From NCBI GenBank assembly GCA_921293015.1, contig OV121081.1, positions 59,413,022-59,477,021 on the forward strand: a DNA stretch of 64,000 nucleotides, written 5' to 3'. Both the position numbers and the translations under genes were made by a program. Every line of letters begins with the position of its first letter. The stretch's first letter is position 1. A model generated the notes under the pieces. The model did no database searches, was not told the origin of the DNA, and worked only from the letters and a program-made list of their open reading frames with translations. This DNA comes from Phorcus lineatus. Taxonomy: Eukaryota > Mollusca > Gastropoda > Trochida > Trochidae. This document shows, piece after piece, positions 23,928-38,590 of this stretch.

Positions 23928-25989
23928 TAAAAAAGGAACAAGAGCAGATTCATTTATACGCTGATGTAGCAGGATCCATTTTTACAGCAATTCATATACG
24001 CATCGACATTGATAGATTAGATAGACGTATTGAAATACACTCTTAATTTTTCCAACTGTCTCATTTGTCAATTTCACCAATATCAAATACTTAATTATTA
24101 TCATCCGAAGGACGAAACAATTTTTTGTTTTTGATTTTGATATTTATCTCAAAATATTTAGACAAATTAGACACGAACAATTACAGTATTCAATATCAAA
24201 TTATTAAATCATCAATAGATAAATAAACTATAAAATATATTTAAGAACTAAAAATAAAACATCATAGGGTTTGCTTGTGAATATGACATTTTCCTCAAAA
24301 AAGGTAATCCCGGGGCGATTGATGATTTAATGTGCATCGATCCATGCGCAGTTGAACTGGAGACATTAAGTTGTTTCTAAAAAATAATCTGGTTATTGTA
24401 TGTGAATAACATGTATGCTAAAAGACATTCAATATTCTATATTTGTATAGTCAATGCCATCAAGCTATATGACATGCTATTTCTTTCAAAGGAACGACAA
24501 ATGCATTTTAGCGTTTTTTCCCTAAAAGAGTATGCCCATATAAATGTACCACCTGGTTTTAAACGCAAGAGCATGACAACATTACTAACACCCAGTAACG
24601 GAGAGATAATATCCTATCACAGCTGTTTCTGTAGTCTTCATGTGCAATTTAAGTGTTATTTCGTGTTCACTAAAAGTAACACTGTATAGAAAGGGTAAAG
24701 AATGCACCAAACGTTCCCCAAACAGACACAACAGAAGCTGACCTTTCATTAATATAATAACTAGACCATACAGTTACAGTTCAGAACAAGAATCATAGGT
24801 TTGTAAACAATTTCATACATACATGTAGTGGTATCATTTTATGGCTTCTTATTTATCCCAGGATTGTTCGATTTCACAATGTCGAGACTAAAGTACTACC
24901 ACTTCTTCTCCCTGAGCTCTAAAAATTACAAAAAATAAGTTTTTTTCCTACAAAAAAGGTTTTCATGTTTCGTTTTTGATGTTGATATCACATTGTTCAT
25001 GTACATTAAAGAAAGTATGAAATTGCCTTACACTTTGGTGATTAGCATCTAAAGTCTAAATTCAAAAATTCACAATACATTTGCTCATCTTATTTTTACG
25101 AAATTGTAATATAATAAAGTATTGAAAATTATGTTTATGAAAAAAGTTAAAACAAAATCGACCAAACACGCCATTTTTGTAAAAGAATTTCTTTCAAACT
25201 TGTGCATAACATATGGTCAAGATGTCTACATATTAGTAGATCAACACAATGACTTGTTCCGTCTCAACCTTTGAACATAGAAATGTTCGACTTTGCACTT
25301 AATATAATTCTTGAATTGAATTGGAATAATATGTAGGTGTAGATAGTAAATGACGTTAAACGCTTCACGTTTGTGTGATAAAAAAGGAAAATATTTAGAA
25401 AAAAAACGAATTAGACACTTAAAGGTCATAATAACATATTGACATCAAATTATTCATAATCGGATTTTAAAATATGACATCTGTAAAGATTTGTCTTCTA
25501 AGTTAGCTGTTTTAGATCAGTGTGGTAGTCACCACTTCAGTGATATACTCGTTTGTGATTTGCTTTGGAACTATTGGATAGATATTATCTCGCAAGCTGT
25601 CAGAACAGTCTGTTGAACTTGCATATTATGTAAGGCTCTTAGCGCTTGTGACTGCAAAAGCTTCCTGAATGAACAAAGTAAGCAGACCTGCCAAACTTCA
25701 TGACATATCTGTCATTGGGTAGTCTTTACAATTCTAGATTCGTAATTTTATATGCAATCTTTTAATCACTTTTATTTAGAGCATATTTTCTGGCTTTGAG
25801 AATTTGTTATTAAATTTCAAAATACAAAAGTTAGATAACATTTTATACAATTTAAATTTTAAAAAAACATAGTTAAATATCCTTTTAAGGTGACTAAAGT
25901 TTGCATCATAATTGAGAAAATGCAATTTTATAACAAATTGTTGATCTTGATTTTGGAAAGGTTATTGCAGTGTTTGAACATAAAGAGTA

Positions 25990-26240
25990 TGAAATACCTG
26001 ACAACCTGGTTTAAAAAGGTTATGACGCAGTCAGGTTTGGGTGCAATGCTACACTGAATTTCAGCGCAGTACCACCCATGGTTCGCTAGTTCCAGCCGAT
26101 GCTCGCAGGTTTCACCGCAATGCATAGCCACAGTGGTGTTGCAGGCTTTCTCCCTGCAATAATACTAGCGGCCGCGATATAAGTGAAATAATCTTGAAAG
26201 CGGCGTTAAAACCCAACTCACCTCACCTCACCTCACCTTA
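25990..26240 (+). mobile_element. tRNA-type SINE
   Basis: The 3' half has a block GCGATATAAGTGAAATAATC then TTGAAAGCGGCGTTAAAACC, followed by a short-repeat tail of four CACCT units (26219-26238). From memory this block with a CACT/CACCT-like tail is the 3' signature of a very abundant gastropod SINE (known from abalone sequences), whose head is tRNA-derived. Here the head (about 25990-26150) is diverged; GGTTCG at about 26079 may be the remnant of the internal B box. A clear A box and flanking target duplication were not found. It is a retroposed, non-coding element made by RNA polymerase III transcription and LINE machinery. Confidence 0.65.
26219..26238 (+). repeat. (CACCT)4 SINE tail
   Basis: Four perfect CACCT units end the SINE. 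Short tandem tails of this kind mark the 3' end of many mollusc SINEs. Confidence 0.8.
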
Positions 26241-29181
26241 AAAGATTATGAGATACAAACTCACAAGCAGGGTTCTACCCTGATGTATCATAGTTACATA
26301 TAATAGTGTGTCTGCTGTTAATCAGAACAATATAAAATTATGATTTTGATAAATTGAATATATGCAGGAGGATTATATTATATATACATTACACATTATT
26401 ATAGCTCAGCGAAAGGTCCCACTAGCAGGCGTGTACATTCATCATATCTTTGGGCTCACATTGGAAAACAGATAATGCAAGGGAATGACGATAATCGAAA
26501 AGGATTTCAAAGATTTTGTGGTTTTGTTACATAACATAACACAGAGACAGAAATAAGAAGTTGCAGTGCAGGGTTTAGCCTAATCTTTTGTTTTTAGTGA
26601 GTTAGTTTTAATAAGTCATGAAATACAAAAAATACACAGAATTCTTTACACACTGTTAAAAAATGAATATGATAATATTATTAAAATTTTAAAGAGATCT
26701 TGTTGTGGCAGTATAAGTATATAAGCATCACTGAGAATTGGACACTTCATTCTCGTTATTAGATGAAAGTAAATAAGTTACCTTGTTTATGTTTGTAATC
26801 TTTGTCAAGTAAACTTGAACAATATTTTAGGTTTATCAAATGTTATTTGTTTCCTAAGCAAATTTCAATTTCAATTTCATAAAAGTTCCAAACGGTTCCT
26901 ACTGTATGTCTGACAGGTTGCTCTCCATGTTACAGCGTATACCTTATCTAACCTTGGACAACATTTGAGAAAAGTACAAGATTTAAATAAGTAGCACAAA
27001 AAAAGTGTTTGAGACATTCAAATAGAATGTATGACATCGATTTTACACTGTGACAATTCATATTTGAAAAGATACCTTTTTGAGGCAGTTAAGCATAATT
27101 CAGTGCCAATATTAAAATCACTTAAAATTTGGAAACTTTATTCTCCTTACCAAATGAAAGTAAATTAAATATCAAGTACCTTGGTTATGTTTGTAATCAG
27201 TGTCAAATAAACATAAACCACAATATATTACCTTGAGGTTTGTGAAACTTCACCGATTTTTTTCCGCAAACGTTAGACATGACTACACTGTTTAATCTCA
27301 ACTTTAAAAGATAAATTTGGGATGCTTCAAACTTTCCTCTCTGAAATTGATACAAATGGCTGTGAGATTTCATACAATTCCTTGATAAAGCAAGTTAAAA
27401 AACTTTTCGTTACATCAAAGAGTGCTATAAAAACAGTAATAATTTTTATTTTCAAAGAAATGTCAAATCAGTCTTCCTTCTTGTGCTTCAAGAATCAATT
27501 GTTCACGAAGATCGGAATATGCGTTTGATGATCTTGATGTCTCATGGTAAACAGTCAATAATACTGTCAAAGTGAATTTTACACAGGCTTAACTAGGAAT
27601 TCGTCAGTTAAACAATTGGGTTTATAGAAATGTCATTAAAATTTTTTCGACCATCAGTCTCTTTCATTTCGTGTTTACTGTTTTTCCTAAAAGGTTTTCA
27701 AAAGATAAGTGATATTGACTAAACTAGTGTTTTTCTATGTGCTTCCTTAAAAGTATCTCTATGAAAAGCCTATTTACATGAATCGAGTGATCTGAATATT
27801 AATATGCATTCAAGCTTTATAAGTTATAGGTTATTTTTTTACAGTGATATTTGGCCTGAAGATTTATAAAATATCTATGTATTGGACAGTTTTGCAATTT
27901 AAAAGCATGAAAAGCCATATGATAGTAAATATATATTCTGAATGATTAACTGTGTGTCATTGACAGTGCTTGATAGGAGTGACAATTGTTTGTCATCTTA
28001 TTCCACTGTTTCATCATAATATATAGTTGATGTTTAAGTTTTTACTATGAGTTTGATAATTATTTAATCCGTTAATGTAACAAAAGAATATAAGTGTTAC
28101 ATTTACAATACCTGTTTAAACATATGTTATGTCATCTAAACAAGTTAATTCATTTGTGACAGTAAGTTTAAAGTTGTAACCTTGCAAAGATAACGGCCCT
28201 TTAACAAAACTGAAATGCAAAGCTATATAAAGAAAAATGTTATATTTTTATGAAAAATCCATGAGACAGCGGAGGAAATTAGAATTTGCAGTACCATGGA
28301 TTCAGTCATACATTTCCGTTCCGGGCGCTTCTTTGTTTGGTGGTGTGTCACAAAAATATCAATAACTGAAACAGCCATTAGTTCAATAGCAGATCATCAT
28401 TTTCATAAGAACCCTCTTGATGAATGTTATAGCATCTAATTTCTTTCATATCACAAAATCGCCAGAATGTAGACTTGCTTCTCCTGATGACAGCCCGAAT
28501 GTTAAATGGATTGTCCAAACATAGACAAGTTTTAAAATGAAATCGTCATAGGACAAATGATGCTTAGACCAAATGTTATCAGAGAAGCAGACTCTTTGGT
28601 AAATTCTTCTTGTCTAAATGCAGATTATCAGTCACTCAAAAGAATACATTACAGTCTTCCACACATTCAGAAGGAATTGATCTTAGTCATTTGAATACAT
28701 GTTGTTTGGTCAGTTCACAGGATTTTATTGAGATGCAGCCTTAACCATAGTCTAGTAGATGTCAGTTTGGAAATATTATTATTGCAATCTGTGAGAAACA
28801 CATTTAATGTCTATTTTAAAGAATATTGCCATTTTGTCTACAATGCCTTGTCACTTGGTTTCTGTTTAAAGCACGATTTTTAACAATAGTCGATGCTTAA
28901 GAAATCTCAATAGTTTTTCAAATTTAAAAGTGAAAACTGACAAAAGCATTCACCGCAGTCTCATTTTTCAAATTATACTTCTTTTTTAAATCTATGTAGT
29001 TCATAGTACCCAAAATATTGACCTAATTTCTTTCTTTCAACAAAAGTAACACACAAACATTTCATATGGCCTTTGTCTGTCTTCAACCAAATGAAATTCA
29101 AAATTTGGTTGTATCATGTCAAGTGATAAGATTGATAATTTATGATAACTAACAACAGTCTAAGAAATGGCCATTGCTGTC

Positions 29182-29340
29182 CTATTTACCTTCCGTCCTC
29201 GTGTGTGTCCCATACGGTCTGCGCAACACTTTATTGAAGCAAATCTCATGAGGTTGGTAATTTCGCAGATCACTTGTCTTCAAACCAATCTCAGACAGAA
29301 CGCAGGTGTGGCCTCTTACTCCAGTTATTTGAGCTTTCTG
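29182..29340 (-). repeat. HTCALSE-type module, copy 2
   Basis: The minus-strand frame reads HTCVLSEIGLKTSDLRNYQP, then HEICFNKVLRRPYGTHTR. This is the most intact translation of the module, open from about 29514 to 29182 (110 codons), but it has no recognised domain. It occupies the same place in unit A as 38345-38500 does in unit B. Confidence 0.6.
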
Positions 29341-30389
29341 ATTGGATTCACTTAATGTGAAAGGATTTTGTAGATGCAGGATCACAATTTTTCTTGGAGG
29401 ACATAATATAGCAGGTATTCCCTTTTTTAGGTATTCCCCCACACTTTGCCTTCTTTTAATTAGTACGTTAAAAATGCTCTGAGATAAACATGAGAATACA
29501 TGCTCTTTATACAATAATATGGGTGTGAAATAATTTGGGTCTTTTTCTGATCCTCAAGAATCAGGCCCGGTACATATGTTTAGTGTCAGAATCATTAATA
29601 TGTTTAAACCTTTGTAATTACCTTTTGATTAAAGGTTAGGTGAAGTATTAACTTTCAAGTTCTAGTATTACAAACATACCAGAGACATAAGAAAACAACT
29701 CCACTCACATTTTTCCCTACATATACCAGTAGGTTGTTTATATTAGGGAAAGGATGTTGTAAACCTTATTCTAATCCTTTTCATATGAATGAAATATGTT
29801 TAAAACAAAACTATTATACCTATAGCTACAGCTGTGTCATAAAAATAAGAAGATACCTTCCAACATAATTATGTAGTAATCCTGCATACAATATTTAAAT
29901 GTATTTCAATAATAGGTCTTATTTTAGAATGTATCTCATCCACAGTTGTTCATTTGATCACATACAAAATATAAGTGTCATTGATATCTTAGATTAAAAA
30001 CAATTCCAAAGTTTGAAATAGTTGCAAAGAGTTACTCTCACATTTCGTCGAAAGCAGAAAGCAGTAACCTTTGATTTAAATGAAATGATAACTGTGTGAT
30101 AAGGTTACAGTTTTAAAACAGATTACAGTATTTGCTACAACCATTTGGTTGGAGCATTTTTATAAGCGTTTATGTCTCAGAAAACTTTTCTTTTAAGTAT
30201 TTATCAAGCAGCATTTGATGTTAACATCTATCAAGTGATATTCTACAGTTAGCATTTCACGGGTATGAAGCAATATGAAAACTGTAAAAATAGAACTAGA
30301 AATCGAATATGATTTCAAATGACGTTTGTATGTACATGTAGCACGTGTATATTGCAGGAATGAAACCATTCAGCTTTAAAAGACATAAG

Positions 30390-33300
30390 ACTTGCACAAA
30401 GGATTATTATTTTCATTGATTTAATTAGGATCTAAAACAGTCATGACGAAACTCCCTAAAGATTAGTGTTGATGGTAACATGTGTCGATTGCTTCAAATC
30501 ACAATGAGGTTGTACCTGTTACCCTGTATACTTTGCTTGGATGGATTTCAAAGGGTTAACGTTTGACCATCCGGAACATCTCACTTATCTTGAAAATAAT
30601 GTTAATGCTTTTAACCTGTAATTGCTGACATGACCTAATCTTTCCTGACCAGATGGAACCAACTATCAAATTAATTGACAAGCACATTTCATGTGCCCTG
30701 TTACTTCTTCAGAATCAAACTCACCTTGTCTCTTGTTTTCTCGTAGCAGTATGGTTTTCATTTGACATGACATGAAGGCTAATATATTTAACCTATGTGT
30801 GTGTCTAACGGTTTGTTGTGCAAAAACTGTTTTCGAGTGAACACTTGTTTGCGCTTAAGTGACTCATTAATGGTATACCTGTTACATCTCAGCTGCTCAT
30901 AACCATATTGTTTCTCATACACGCCGGTGTCATGCTTTTTGTTGTTCGGAGACGTCTTAACATGTTAACATATGTATCATAAAATTCCAAGTCAGGTATC
31001 CATTTCGCCATGGGGTGACATTTAGGATAGAAAATAAAAATAAAGATCAAATAAATCAATGCTTTAAAGGTTATTCTGACATTTCATGTGAAAGAAAAGG
31101 AAACTGAAATATATATATGGGATTCAGTTCAACATTTCAGTTGTATTTGTATAACAATTAATTATCGATACACAATCTGTAAAGAGTGAAGTTTAAAATG
31201 GTATTCAAGGATCGCCGAAGCGACCCTTTGAAACTATAGTGTAAGAATATATTATTGCAAGTTATTTATCTAAAGTTTAGACCACTAATGGTGACAACAT
31301 AACCTTCTTTTGTTTACATTAATTCAGGATCATCAGCTATCTCTTTGTTTTTGTAATTAGTGCCTTACTCTGTCACAACACTGGCACACATCTGAGCTCA
31401 AAGCACGTGACATGTTATAAGAACTCTTTTGAAAACACAAATTTCAGGTAAGAAGATATATTAAGTACACTGAAACATAACTGTTTTCAACCCTGACTGA
31501 TATGTTTATGATGAACTAGGCAAGCTGTGATGTTTTCATCACAACTAGAAATGCAGTATCAGCTTGGATGGCTTTATTGCGCTAACCATTTTGATGTTAG
31601 CAAATTAACTGTCCAAATGCATCAACTATACAGAATAAACTGTTTTATTAATCACAAACCTCTTTTCGTAGGATAGTGTCTGAATCACGCTAGAGATGAT
31701 CACAGTTGTCTAAAAGAAATTAATGATTGCCATCCTTTTCACTCTATGAAAGCTAGTCGTGTGATGTACATTTTCTGGTCATGTGATGTACTCTTTCTTT
31801 TGTTTACACATTTTACACAAAACATACACATTTTAGACCAAAGTCAAACATAAACAACTTTCTTAACTAAACGAAAATGAATTCTTCTTTTGAAAAGGGT
31901 TGAAGTATTTGAAGACACGTCCAAATTTCCCTTTCCTTGAAGAATATTTTTCTTATCATTGTAACGAACCATACTGATCTTATCATGTTTATCAACGAAA
32001 TCAATGGACAGCTGATTAAAAAACTTTAGCTCAGGAAACACAGATATGATATCATTTGAAATATTTTGGAACTGCACTCGAACTCTTATGATACCATCTA
32101 AGCTGTGTTTTAGTCCTGTTCCACGGGGCATTTATCACAAGTTCAATCCAGAGTCGGTTAAATGAGCTTCCTTGAAATTGGTTAGTTGGATCAATATCAA
32201 AAAGTTTATTTTGAAAACAAAAAGATCAAACCTAAATATTTTCTTGTTTTCGAGTTTGTTAAAAATCTTTCAATCAAATCCAGATTTCTTGCTGTGTGAA
32301 AGCTTTTCATCTAGGCATATTTTCTTTTGAGACTTTAAGGAAACATTTTCTGAATCACTTCTCATCGACAATTACATTTCAAGTAAATGTCAACTGACAT
32401 TTTGTTTTACTTGACAATAAATGATAAAATTGGCATTGCTCTCCAAATGTCTTACATATAGTATGGTATACAAAGCCATAGGCTTTCAAGTCGAAGTTTC
32501 TAAGGGATATAAATTGTCTAAAGTTGTTTGTACACTAAATGGTAAAAGAACAGATTGTTGAAAATGGCTGAAACAGGACTCACTTGAACCTTTTGATATA
32601 CCATAATATCATTGTATTATCATATATTATATCTTTATTAAATTAATCTCGCCCAATTTATAATGCACAGTTTTGCATTAACAATAGACGTTGCTGTTTT
32701 TTGGTTTGAAGCTGTAAGCACAAATTTGATATTACCCATATAACAATCCATGCGAATTAAATGCAACATTGCATTAATTTCTTCTGGTCTGTTTGAAGGA
32801 ACATTATTCGTGCAAATAACATATCCCTGACAGCCCGTGTAAGAATATGTCAGTTACAGTCAAAAATATAATGATGTTTAATACAAACTGGTATTCATAC
32901 TAACCACATAATGTTGCAAGTATATTGGCCACATTGGCAATTTAAATTAGCCCCAATAGGTGAAGCAGTTATCATACCTTATGCTAATTTCGAAAATGAA
33001 AACTAGATAGGACGTGGGTGTATTCTTCCCCTCCAGATATTTAGGGTCAATGATAAGAAAACGACGATGGTGAAAGTGTAAATTTATTGTATGTCGGTCT
33101 GTCGCTTTGTTGTATACACAATTAAGGGGCTATTCCTTGGACTATAAAATAACACAATTTTAATATACATATACACATTGATAAATTAAACAGACGTATG
33201 GAAATACATTCTTGATTTTTCTATATATTCATCTGTCTAACTGTCCATTTGACAAATATTAAATACCAATTATCGTATTTTTGAAAAATGTTGGAAACTT

Positions 33301-36300
33301 TGAGATATATTTAATTCAATGTGAGATTTTCTAAAATTCCTCAAGAAACCTTGTTTCAAACTCTTTGTTATATCAAAGAGTAATATTTAAAAATAACTCT
33401 CAAACTCAAAGAAATGTCAAGCTAAAATCTGTCTCCCTTCTCGTGATTTAAGAATCATTCGTTCAAAAAGATCAAATTTTGCTTTTGATGTTCTTGTTGA
33501 CTCATATAATAAGTAATTACAACCGTCAATAATATTGTCAAAATGAATTTTACTCTAGCTTACTGAATACTTTCAACTGAACTTGGTTTTTACAAAACTG
33601 TGGTAAAAGGTTTTTTCAGATAAAGAAACACTGACACAAATAAAAATTTCTTGTTGCGTCTCTTTGAGAATTACTTCTATTACACACCAATTCGCACAAA
33701 TTGAGTGATGTGATTGGCGTTTATTAATGACATCAAAAATATTAAGTTTTTGTGTTGTTTTTTTTGTCTCAAAAGATTGAAACATTACTTTGTCGTGGTC
33801 ATTATTGTAATGTATAAGCACCAAAAACAATAGGATAGATGGTCCATGATTTTGGTGACAATTGTTTGTCAGCTTTCTCCACTTTTTCATTATAACATAT
33901 AAGTGTCACTAACATTTTAGTATCATTATTACAATTAGTCAATCTGTTATTGTAAGAACATATGTATTATGTGACTTTAAAAAGAGCAAAAATACCATAT
34001 GACCAGATTTAAATTCAAATCGACTTGCATCTTCATCTCAATAATGCCCAAATTATGGCATTTTCTTGTTTGAAATAATAATCCGAAAACGGTTATATGA
34101 ACTTTTAAAAGTCGCTATTAAACGTTCAAGTTACATGTATATTAGTTCAGTGACCTGCTTAATCCTATCGACTGATGTTCGTTTTTGCCTCTGTTGCAAA
34201 TAAGTTTCCAAAATTACGTTTGAGTCGTTGGTATGCACCATTTTCTGTTTTCGATTAAAGATTCGGACCTTGATTTATGCAATACTTTTCTTAAAAAATT
34301 GTTTTGCATAGGAATGTCTTTGTGATTAACCGTATACATGCAAAAATAGAAAAAAGTAAAAGTTCCAAAAGTTCCTATGACTGACAGGTTCCTGTCAATG
34401 TTACAATGTGTACCCTCTCTAACCAGGGACCACACTGATTGCAGAAGAATTATCGTTTTATGATAAAACTAATTGTTATTAAAGCTCTGAGAAAGGCATA
34501 GTTTCATCATATTTTTGGGCTGAAATTGAACACAGATTATGATAGAGAAAGATAGCAATCAAATATAGTTTCAAAATTTATATAGTTTTGTGACATTAAA
34601 TAACAAAGAATAAAGAAACTATAAGGTGGGTTGCAGAAAATAATGTTAGCTTTCAATCTTCGGGTATCGTTTTCATTAGGTCATAATGTACGAAATTGAT
34701 CATACACCGTGAAGAATGAATTCAATCATCGTGTCCAAATTTGAAGAGAAATCTTTTCAGATGGTTAAAGCATAATTCTTGTTGCCATTTGAAAATAAAA
34801 TCAAATTACCTTGGTTATGTTGTTAATCTATGTATAAAAAAACATGAACAATATCTGACTTTTAGGTTTGTGATTTGTTATAGAGTTCTTCCGACGTGAT
34901 ACATGAATATGATATTTGATTTCAACTTTTAAAAAATAAACGTGTGATACATTAAACTTCGCTGCCTGAATTTGCTTCAAATGGATTTGAAATTTCGAAC
35001 GATTACTCCATAGGTTAAAAGTAAGTTTTAAAAAAACTCTTTTATTATATCAAAGAATTTTATGTCGACAGGAAAAATCCTAAAAATCATTTCTATTTAC
35101 AAAGAAATTTCAAATCATTCTTAGTTATTCTTTACTTCACAAGTATCAGATATTGCTTTTGATGTTCTTGATGCCTTATAAAAGAAGTAAATATATCAGT
35201 CAATAATTTTGTCAAAATGAAATTGAAACTAACTTTATGAGGAATTTGTCAATTATACTAGGGTTTATAAAAGTATATCGACAGGTTTATCATTTCGGTG
35301 TCATTACTATCAGTTCAATAATTAAATAATTTTGTAATAACAACATACAAGTGACTTATTTACAATATGCTATTCAACCCATGTTATCTATTCAAGTTTG
35401 TTAACCTTTTCAAACATAAGGCTACTTTAGCAACAGTCATATAAAACGCAAGATAAAACAAAAATTATGTTATTTTAATGTGACAATTCCATAAGACGTA
35501 GGAGGTAATTGGAAAGTTGCAGTACGAGAAATTTGATTTTATATTTCCTTCCCTGGAGATCATTACATATCCCAAAACAAACACACTCACTGAAACAGCT
35601 AACATTTCAATAGCAGGTCATCATTTTCATAAGAGTAACTTTCATGATTGCTGTAGCATCATTTCCATCAAAAGATTGATATCACTGTAAACTTGAGAGA
35701 CGAAAAAGGAGAAATAATTAACGTCATCCTCATTTCCATATTGAAAATATATTTCCCCTAAAGAGATATTTCTACTTGACTGTTGTATAGACATTCATTT
35801 TATCACAATCTTCACTATATTAGGGATGTTTGCAATACTTACATTGAATAAAATACCTATTATGAGAAATGGTTTTCCTGCTTTGACAAGGAAGTAACCT
35901 TTTAAGATTATGATCGAGGTGAACAAGCCATTGTCAACTAGATGTGCAAATAATTCAATAGACAACACACAATAAGGTAAAACTTGATTGGCTAGGAAAT
36001 CAACCTATTCGTTGATAAAGAAAACATTCTAAAGGAGGAATGGATGCTCATTGTACACTGGATCTTGTAAAAACTTTTACCGATGTTATTCAGGTTCCCA
36101 AATAAAACTGCTCAACATAAGTAATTCAATAGAAGACCTATGGCACAAAATTTGGTGATAAGTCAAACACACTTACCATCACTCTAGAAGTCATACTACG
36201 ATTTACTTTTCTTTATATTCATAAATTGTGAGTACACAAAAGGTTGACACTGTAACAAAAAGGTACAGTAAAAATTTATTAATTATGGTTCTTAGTTAGT

Positions 36301-38590
36301 TAATCAGTAAGTCAAGTGTTGTCAAGAGATATATAACCATCATAATTTGTATTTAGAGGGAACATTTCGGAGATCAGCTGAATAAATGAAGATGTGTCAC
36401 AATACAATAATTGGTTTAAGCTCTCACTGACATAATTGATAGCTTTTGGTCTGTAATTTTATCATAATTTTGTCCAAACTTCTATCAATCAAAGAAGAAA
36501 CTACATTTATAAAATACCACAATCTATTTAACAATAACACAACAAAATCAGTCAATCTGCATTTCTATGGAAACATAATAAATGAGAAAATTACGTTTAA
36601 AATTTTAATCAATATAAAAATGTTAATTCAATCTCTGTGTCATTGATAGCACTGTATTGTCACTTGAAGCAAATGAGTTTTTGGTTAGCGATTGATGAAG
36701 ACATGATTACCGGAAACCATCACTCACATGTATAGTTTGATTGATCAAATGTCAAACTAACGGTGATTAAAAGTCAGTCAAAACAACACAAGTGAAAATA
36801 TCATGTAAGATGCTACAGAATCCATATTTGAGTATTTATCTGTAAAATGAAGAAGAGCATTTGTTGAGAAGATAAGACTTTTGACCCTTGGCATTTAGCA
36901 TGATATTTTCGTATTGATCATATTTTGTAAATGCCAATCACTGTTAGTCGTACAGTAAAAACGGTTCATTTGAGAAGTATCAAATCCGATATATAACAAT
37001 ATATATAACAACCAATTTTAACACTATATCTCTGTACTGAAAGTAGCAAGTATTTTGTGGTATTTACAGATATGAACAAGATTAAAAGACATGTATAATG
37101 ATTCCCCTTTCATATCAAGTTTATATCCCTTGTGGAAGCACGTTTGCTTTGTCCCGAGCCTTGTATATGTATAAACCTGCCTAAGAAGTAAGTTTTGGAA
37201 GGATATACCAATTGAAATTTAATTCATGTTGGCTAATTACTATAGTGCTATAGTATCTAGTTGCAGATATGAGAGAAATTTGACAAAAACAAATAATCAT
37301 GAAACCCTTTTACAAATTATTACGTGGGTATTAAAATCGAAAATATCATGTACAAAAACAATAAAACCTTGGGTAAATATATATGGTAAAATATTATTAG
37401 TTAAATCATATGTTATAAGTTTTTTTAACATGTCTGTGGTTGATTAAAAGTCATTTCTTTGGCAGTTCATTTTTTTAAATACAAGACGAAAAAAGTGAGT
37501 GCATTAAGGAAACATTGAGAGTTTTGCTAATACATGTAGCACCCTGACTGAGACTCAACCCCTCAGTCCCGTGGCTGAGACTAAACTCTCTCTCCAGGAC
37601 AATGGCTGAGAAGGAACTTTTTTCTTAAGACAAACCTGGGTCTTAAAAACCGCAGACTCAGTTGTTAACACAATGTCACTTGTGGCACGAGTCTAAGAGT
37701 TGCTTATCCTGATGCACAATCGAATGTTTGAAAGGGATCCTCCCAATGCAAATAAACTGTCAAATGATAAGACGAATGTTACTTAGACCAATTTTAATCA
37801 TAGAAGTACACCATTAGTAAAACCTTCTAGACTAAATGCAGATTATTAGTCCACCCAAGCATAACAGTCTTCAAAACATTCAGATGACAATAATCTTGAT
37901 CATTTAAGTCATGTCGTTTGGTCAGATCTCAGCAACTTTTTGTGAGGAACTGTCAGAATGGAGATAAAGTCCATGTAGTTCTGGAAAGAAACACCGTGAC
38001 TTGCTATTTTGTCCAAACAGTTTGTCTCAAATGTCTTGTTGATTGGTTCCTGCTCATAGAGCCCTCAATTGCTTACATTCTTGGTGTTAATTCTGTCAAT
38101 ATTCATATACAAATATCATTCTTTGTTATCGTGTATGTATTCATAGCATTTTAGCTAAAATTCATGACCTAGTCTCATTCCTTCGACAGGACTAACATCA
38201 TATCTCAAATTGTATTTTTTAAGACTAGTGAATTATTTTTTAAATCACTCATTTAAACCCCAAAAAAGCGGTAAATACTATTAGCAAATGCATATATTAG
38301 AATCGTTTCTTATTACATCCAGTTTGAACAAATCGACATTGCTGCTCTATTCTCCTTCATTCCTCATATGTGTTATATCTCCTATTGTCTGTGTAACACT
38401 TCATTTTCATGAGATAGGTGATTTTACAGATCACATGTCTTCATATCAGTCTCAGACAAGGCGCAGATGCGACTTCTCCCTCCAGACATTATAGCTAACT
38501 GACTGGAAGCCATTTACAAGGAATTCATTTTAAACGTGCAGGACAAGAACATTCATTGAGGATGATAATCTTTCAGGTATTCTTGTTAAG
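30390..38590 (+). repeat. Diverged large repeat unit, copy B
   Basis: Same marker order as copies A and C. Particularly clear pairs with C are: GCTAACCATTTTGATGTTAG (31.58 versus 41.95), a 26-bp identity at 35696-35721 versus 46716-46741, GGAGATCAGCT (36.37 versus 47.42), the stretch around GTCACTTGAAGCAAATGAG (36.66 versus 47.94) continuing through AACGGTGATTAAAAGTCAGT, and CCTTCATTCCTCATATGTGT (38.35 versus 48.66). An internal segment (about 33.33-33.56 and 35.03-35.23 kb) is itself duplicated. Open frames such as 33573-33890 (minus, 105 codons) show no motif and are not preserved in the other copies. Confidence 0.75.
38345..38500 (-). repeat. HTCALSE-type module, copy 3
   Basis: The minus strand reads SGGRSRICALSETDMKTCDL and then an in-frame stop, so this copy is not coding. 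Just upstream (minus strand) it shares CTTCCAGTCAGT-AGCTA with the plus-strand copy at 56070. Confidence 0.6.

Larger units (their letters stand above)
21850..29520 (+). repeat. Diverged large repeat unit, copy A
   Basis: Left-most copy of an 8-11 kb unit. Marker segments shared with other copies: the CAGTCATGAC region (21.89 kb; B 30.44), GACATTTCATGTGA (22.50; B 31.08), the ACACATTATTTGTGTTCA region (23.16; B 31.82, C 42.18), GACGTATTGAAATACA (24.02; B 33.19), TTGTGAATATGACATTTTCC (24.28; C 42.85), CACTAAAAGTAAC (24.67; C 43.93), GTCAGAACAGTCTG (25.60; C 45.07), TTTGGGCT (26.45; B 34.51, C 45.52), GATCTTGATG-like (27.52; B 33.50 and 35.17, C 45.85), CCCTTTA-CAACAG-like (28.19; B 35.42, C 46.46), and a TAGACCAAAT region (28.57; B 37.78). 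Identity by eye is patchy, and higher inside the markers. The Harbinger MITE and SINE are later insertions in this copy. Confidence 0.75.

Noticed and set aside
33573..33890. 105-codon open frame on the minus strand
   Set aside because: Not conserved in the matching segments of units A and C, no motif; treated as chance.
37226..37447. 73-codon open frame vaguely like part of a LINE
   Set aside because: Resemblance was limited to a few hydrophobic residues and no conserved block could be identified.
37540..37660. Repeated ACTGAGACT/GCTGAGACT segments and a 7-bp hairpin TTAAGAC/GTCTTAA
   Set aside because: Short and without a context that would make them an RNA or regulatory element.
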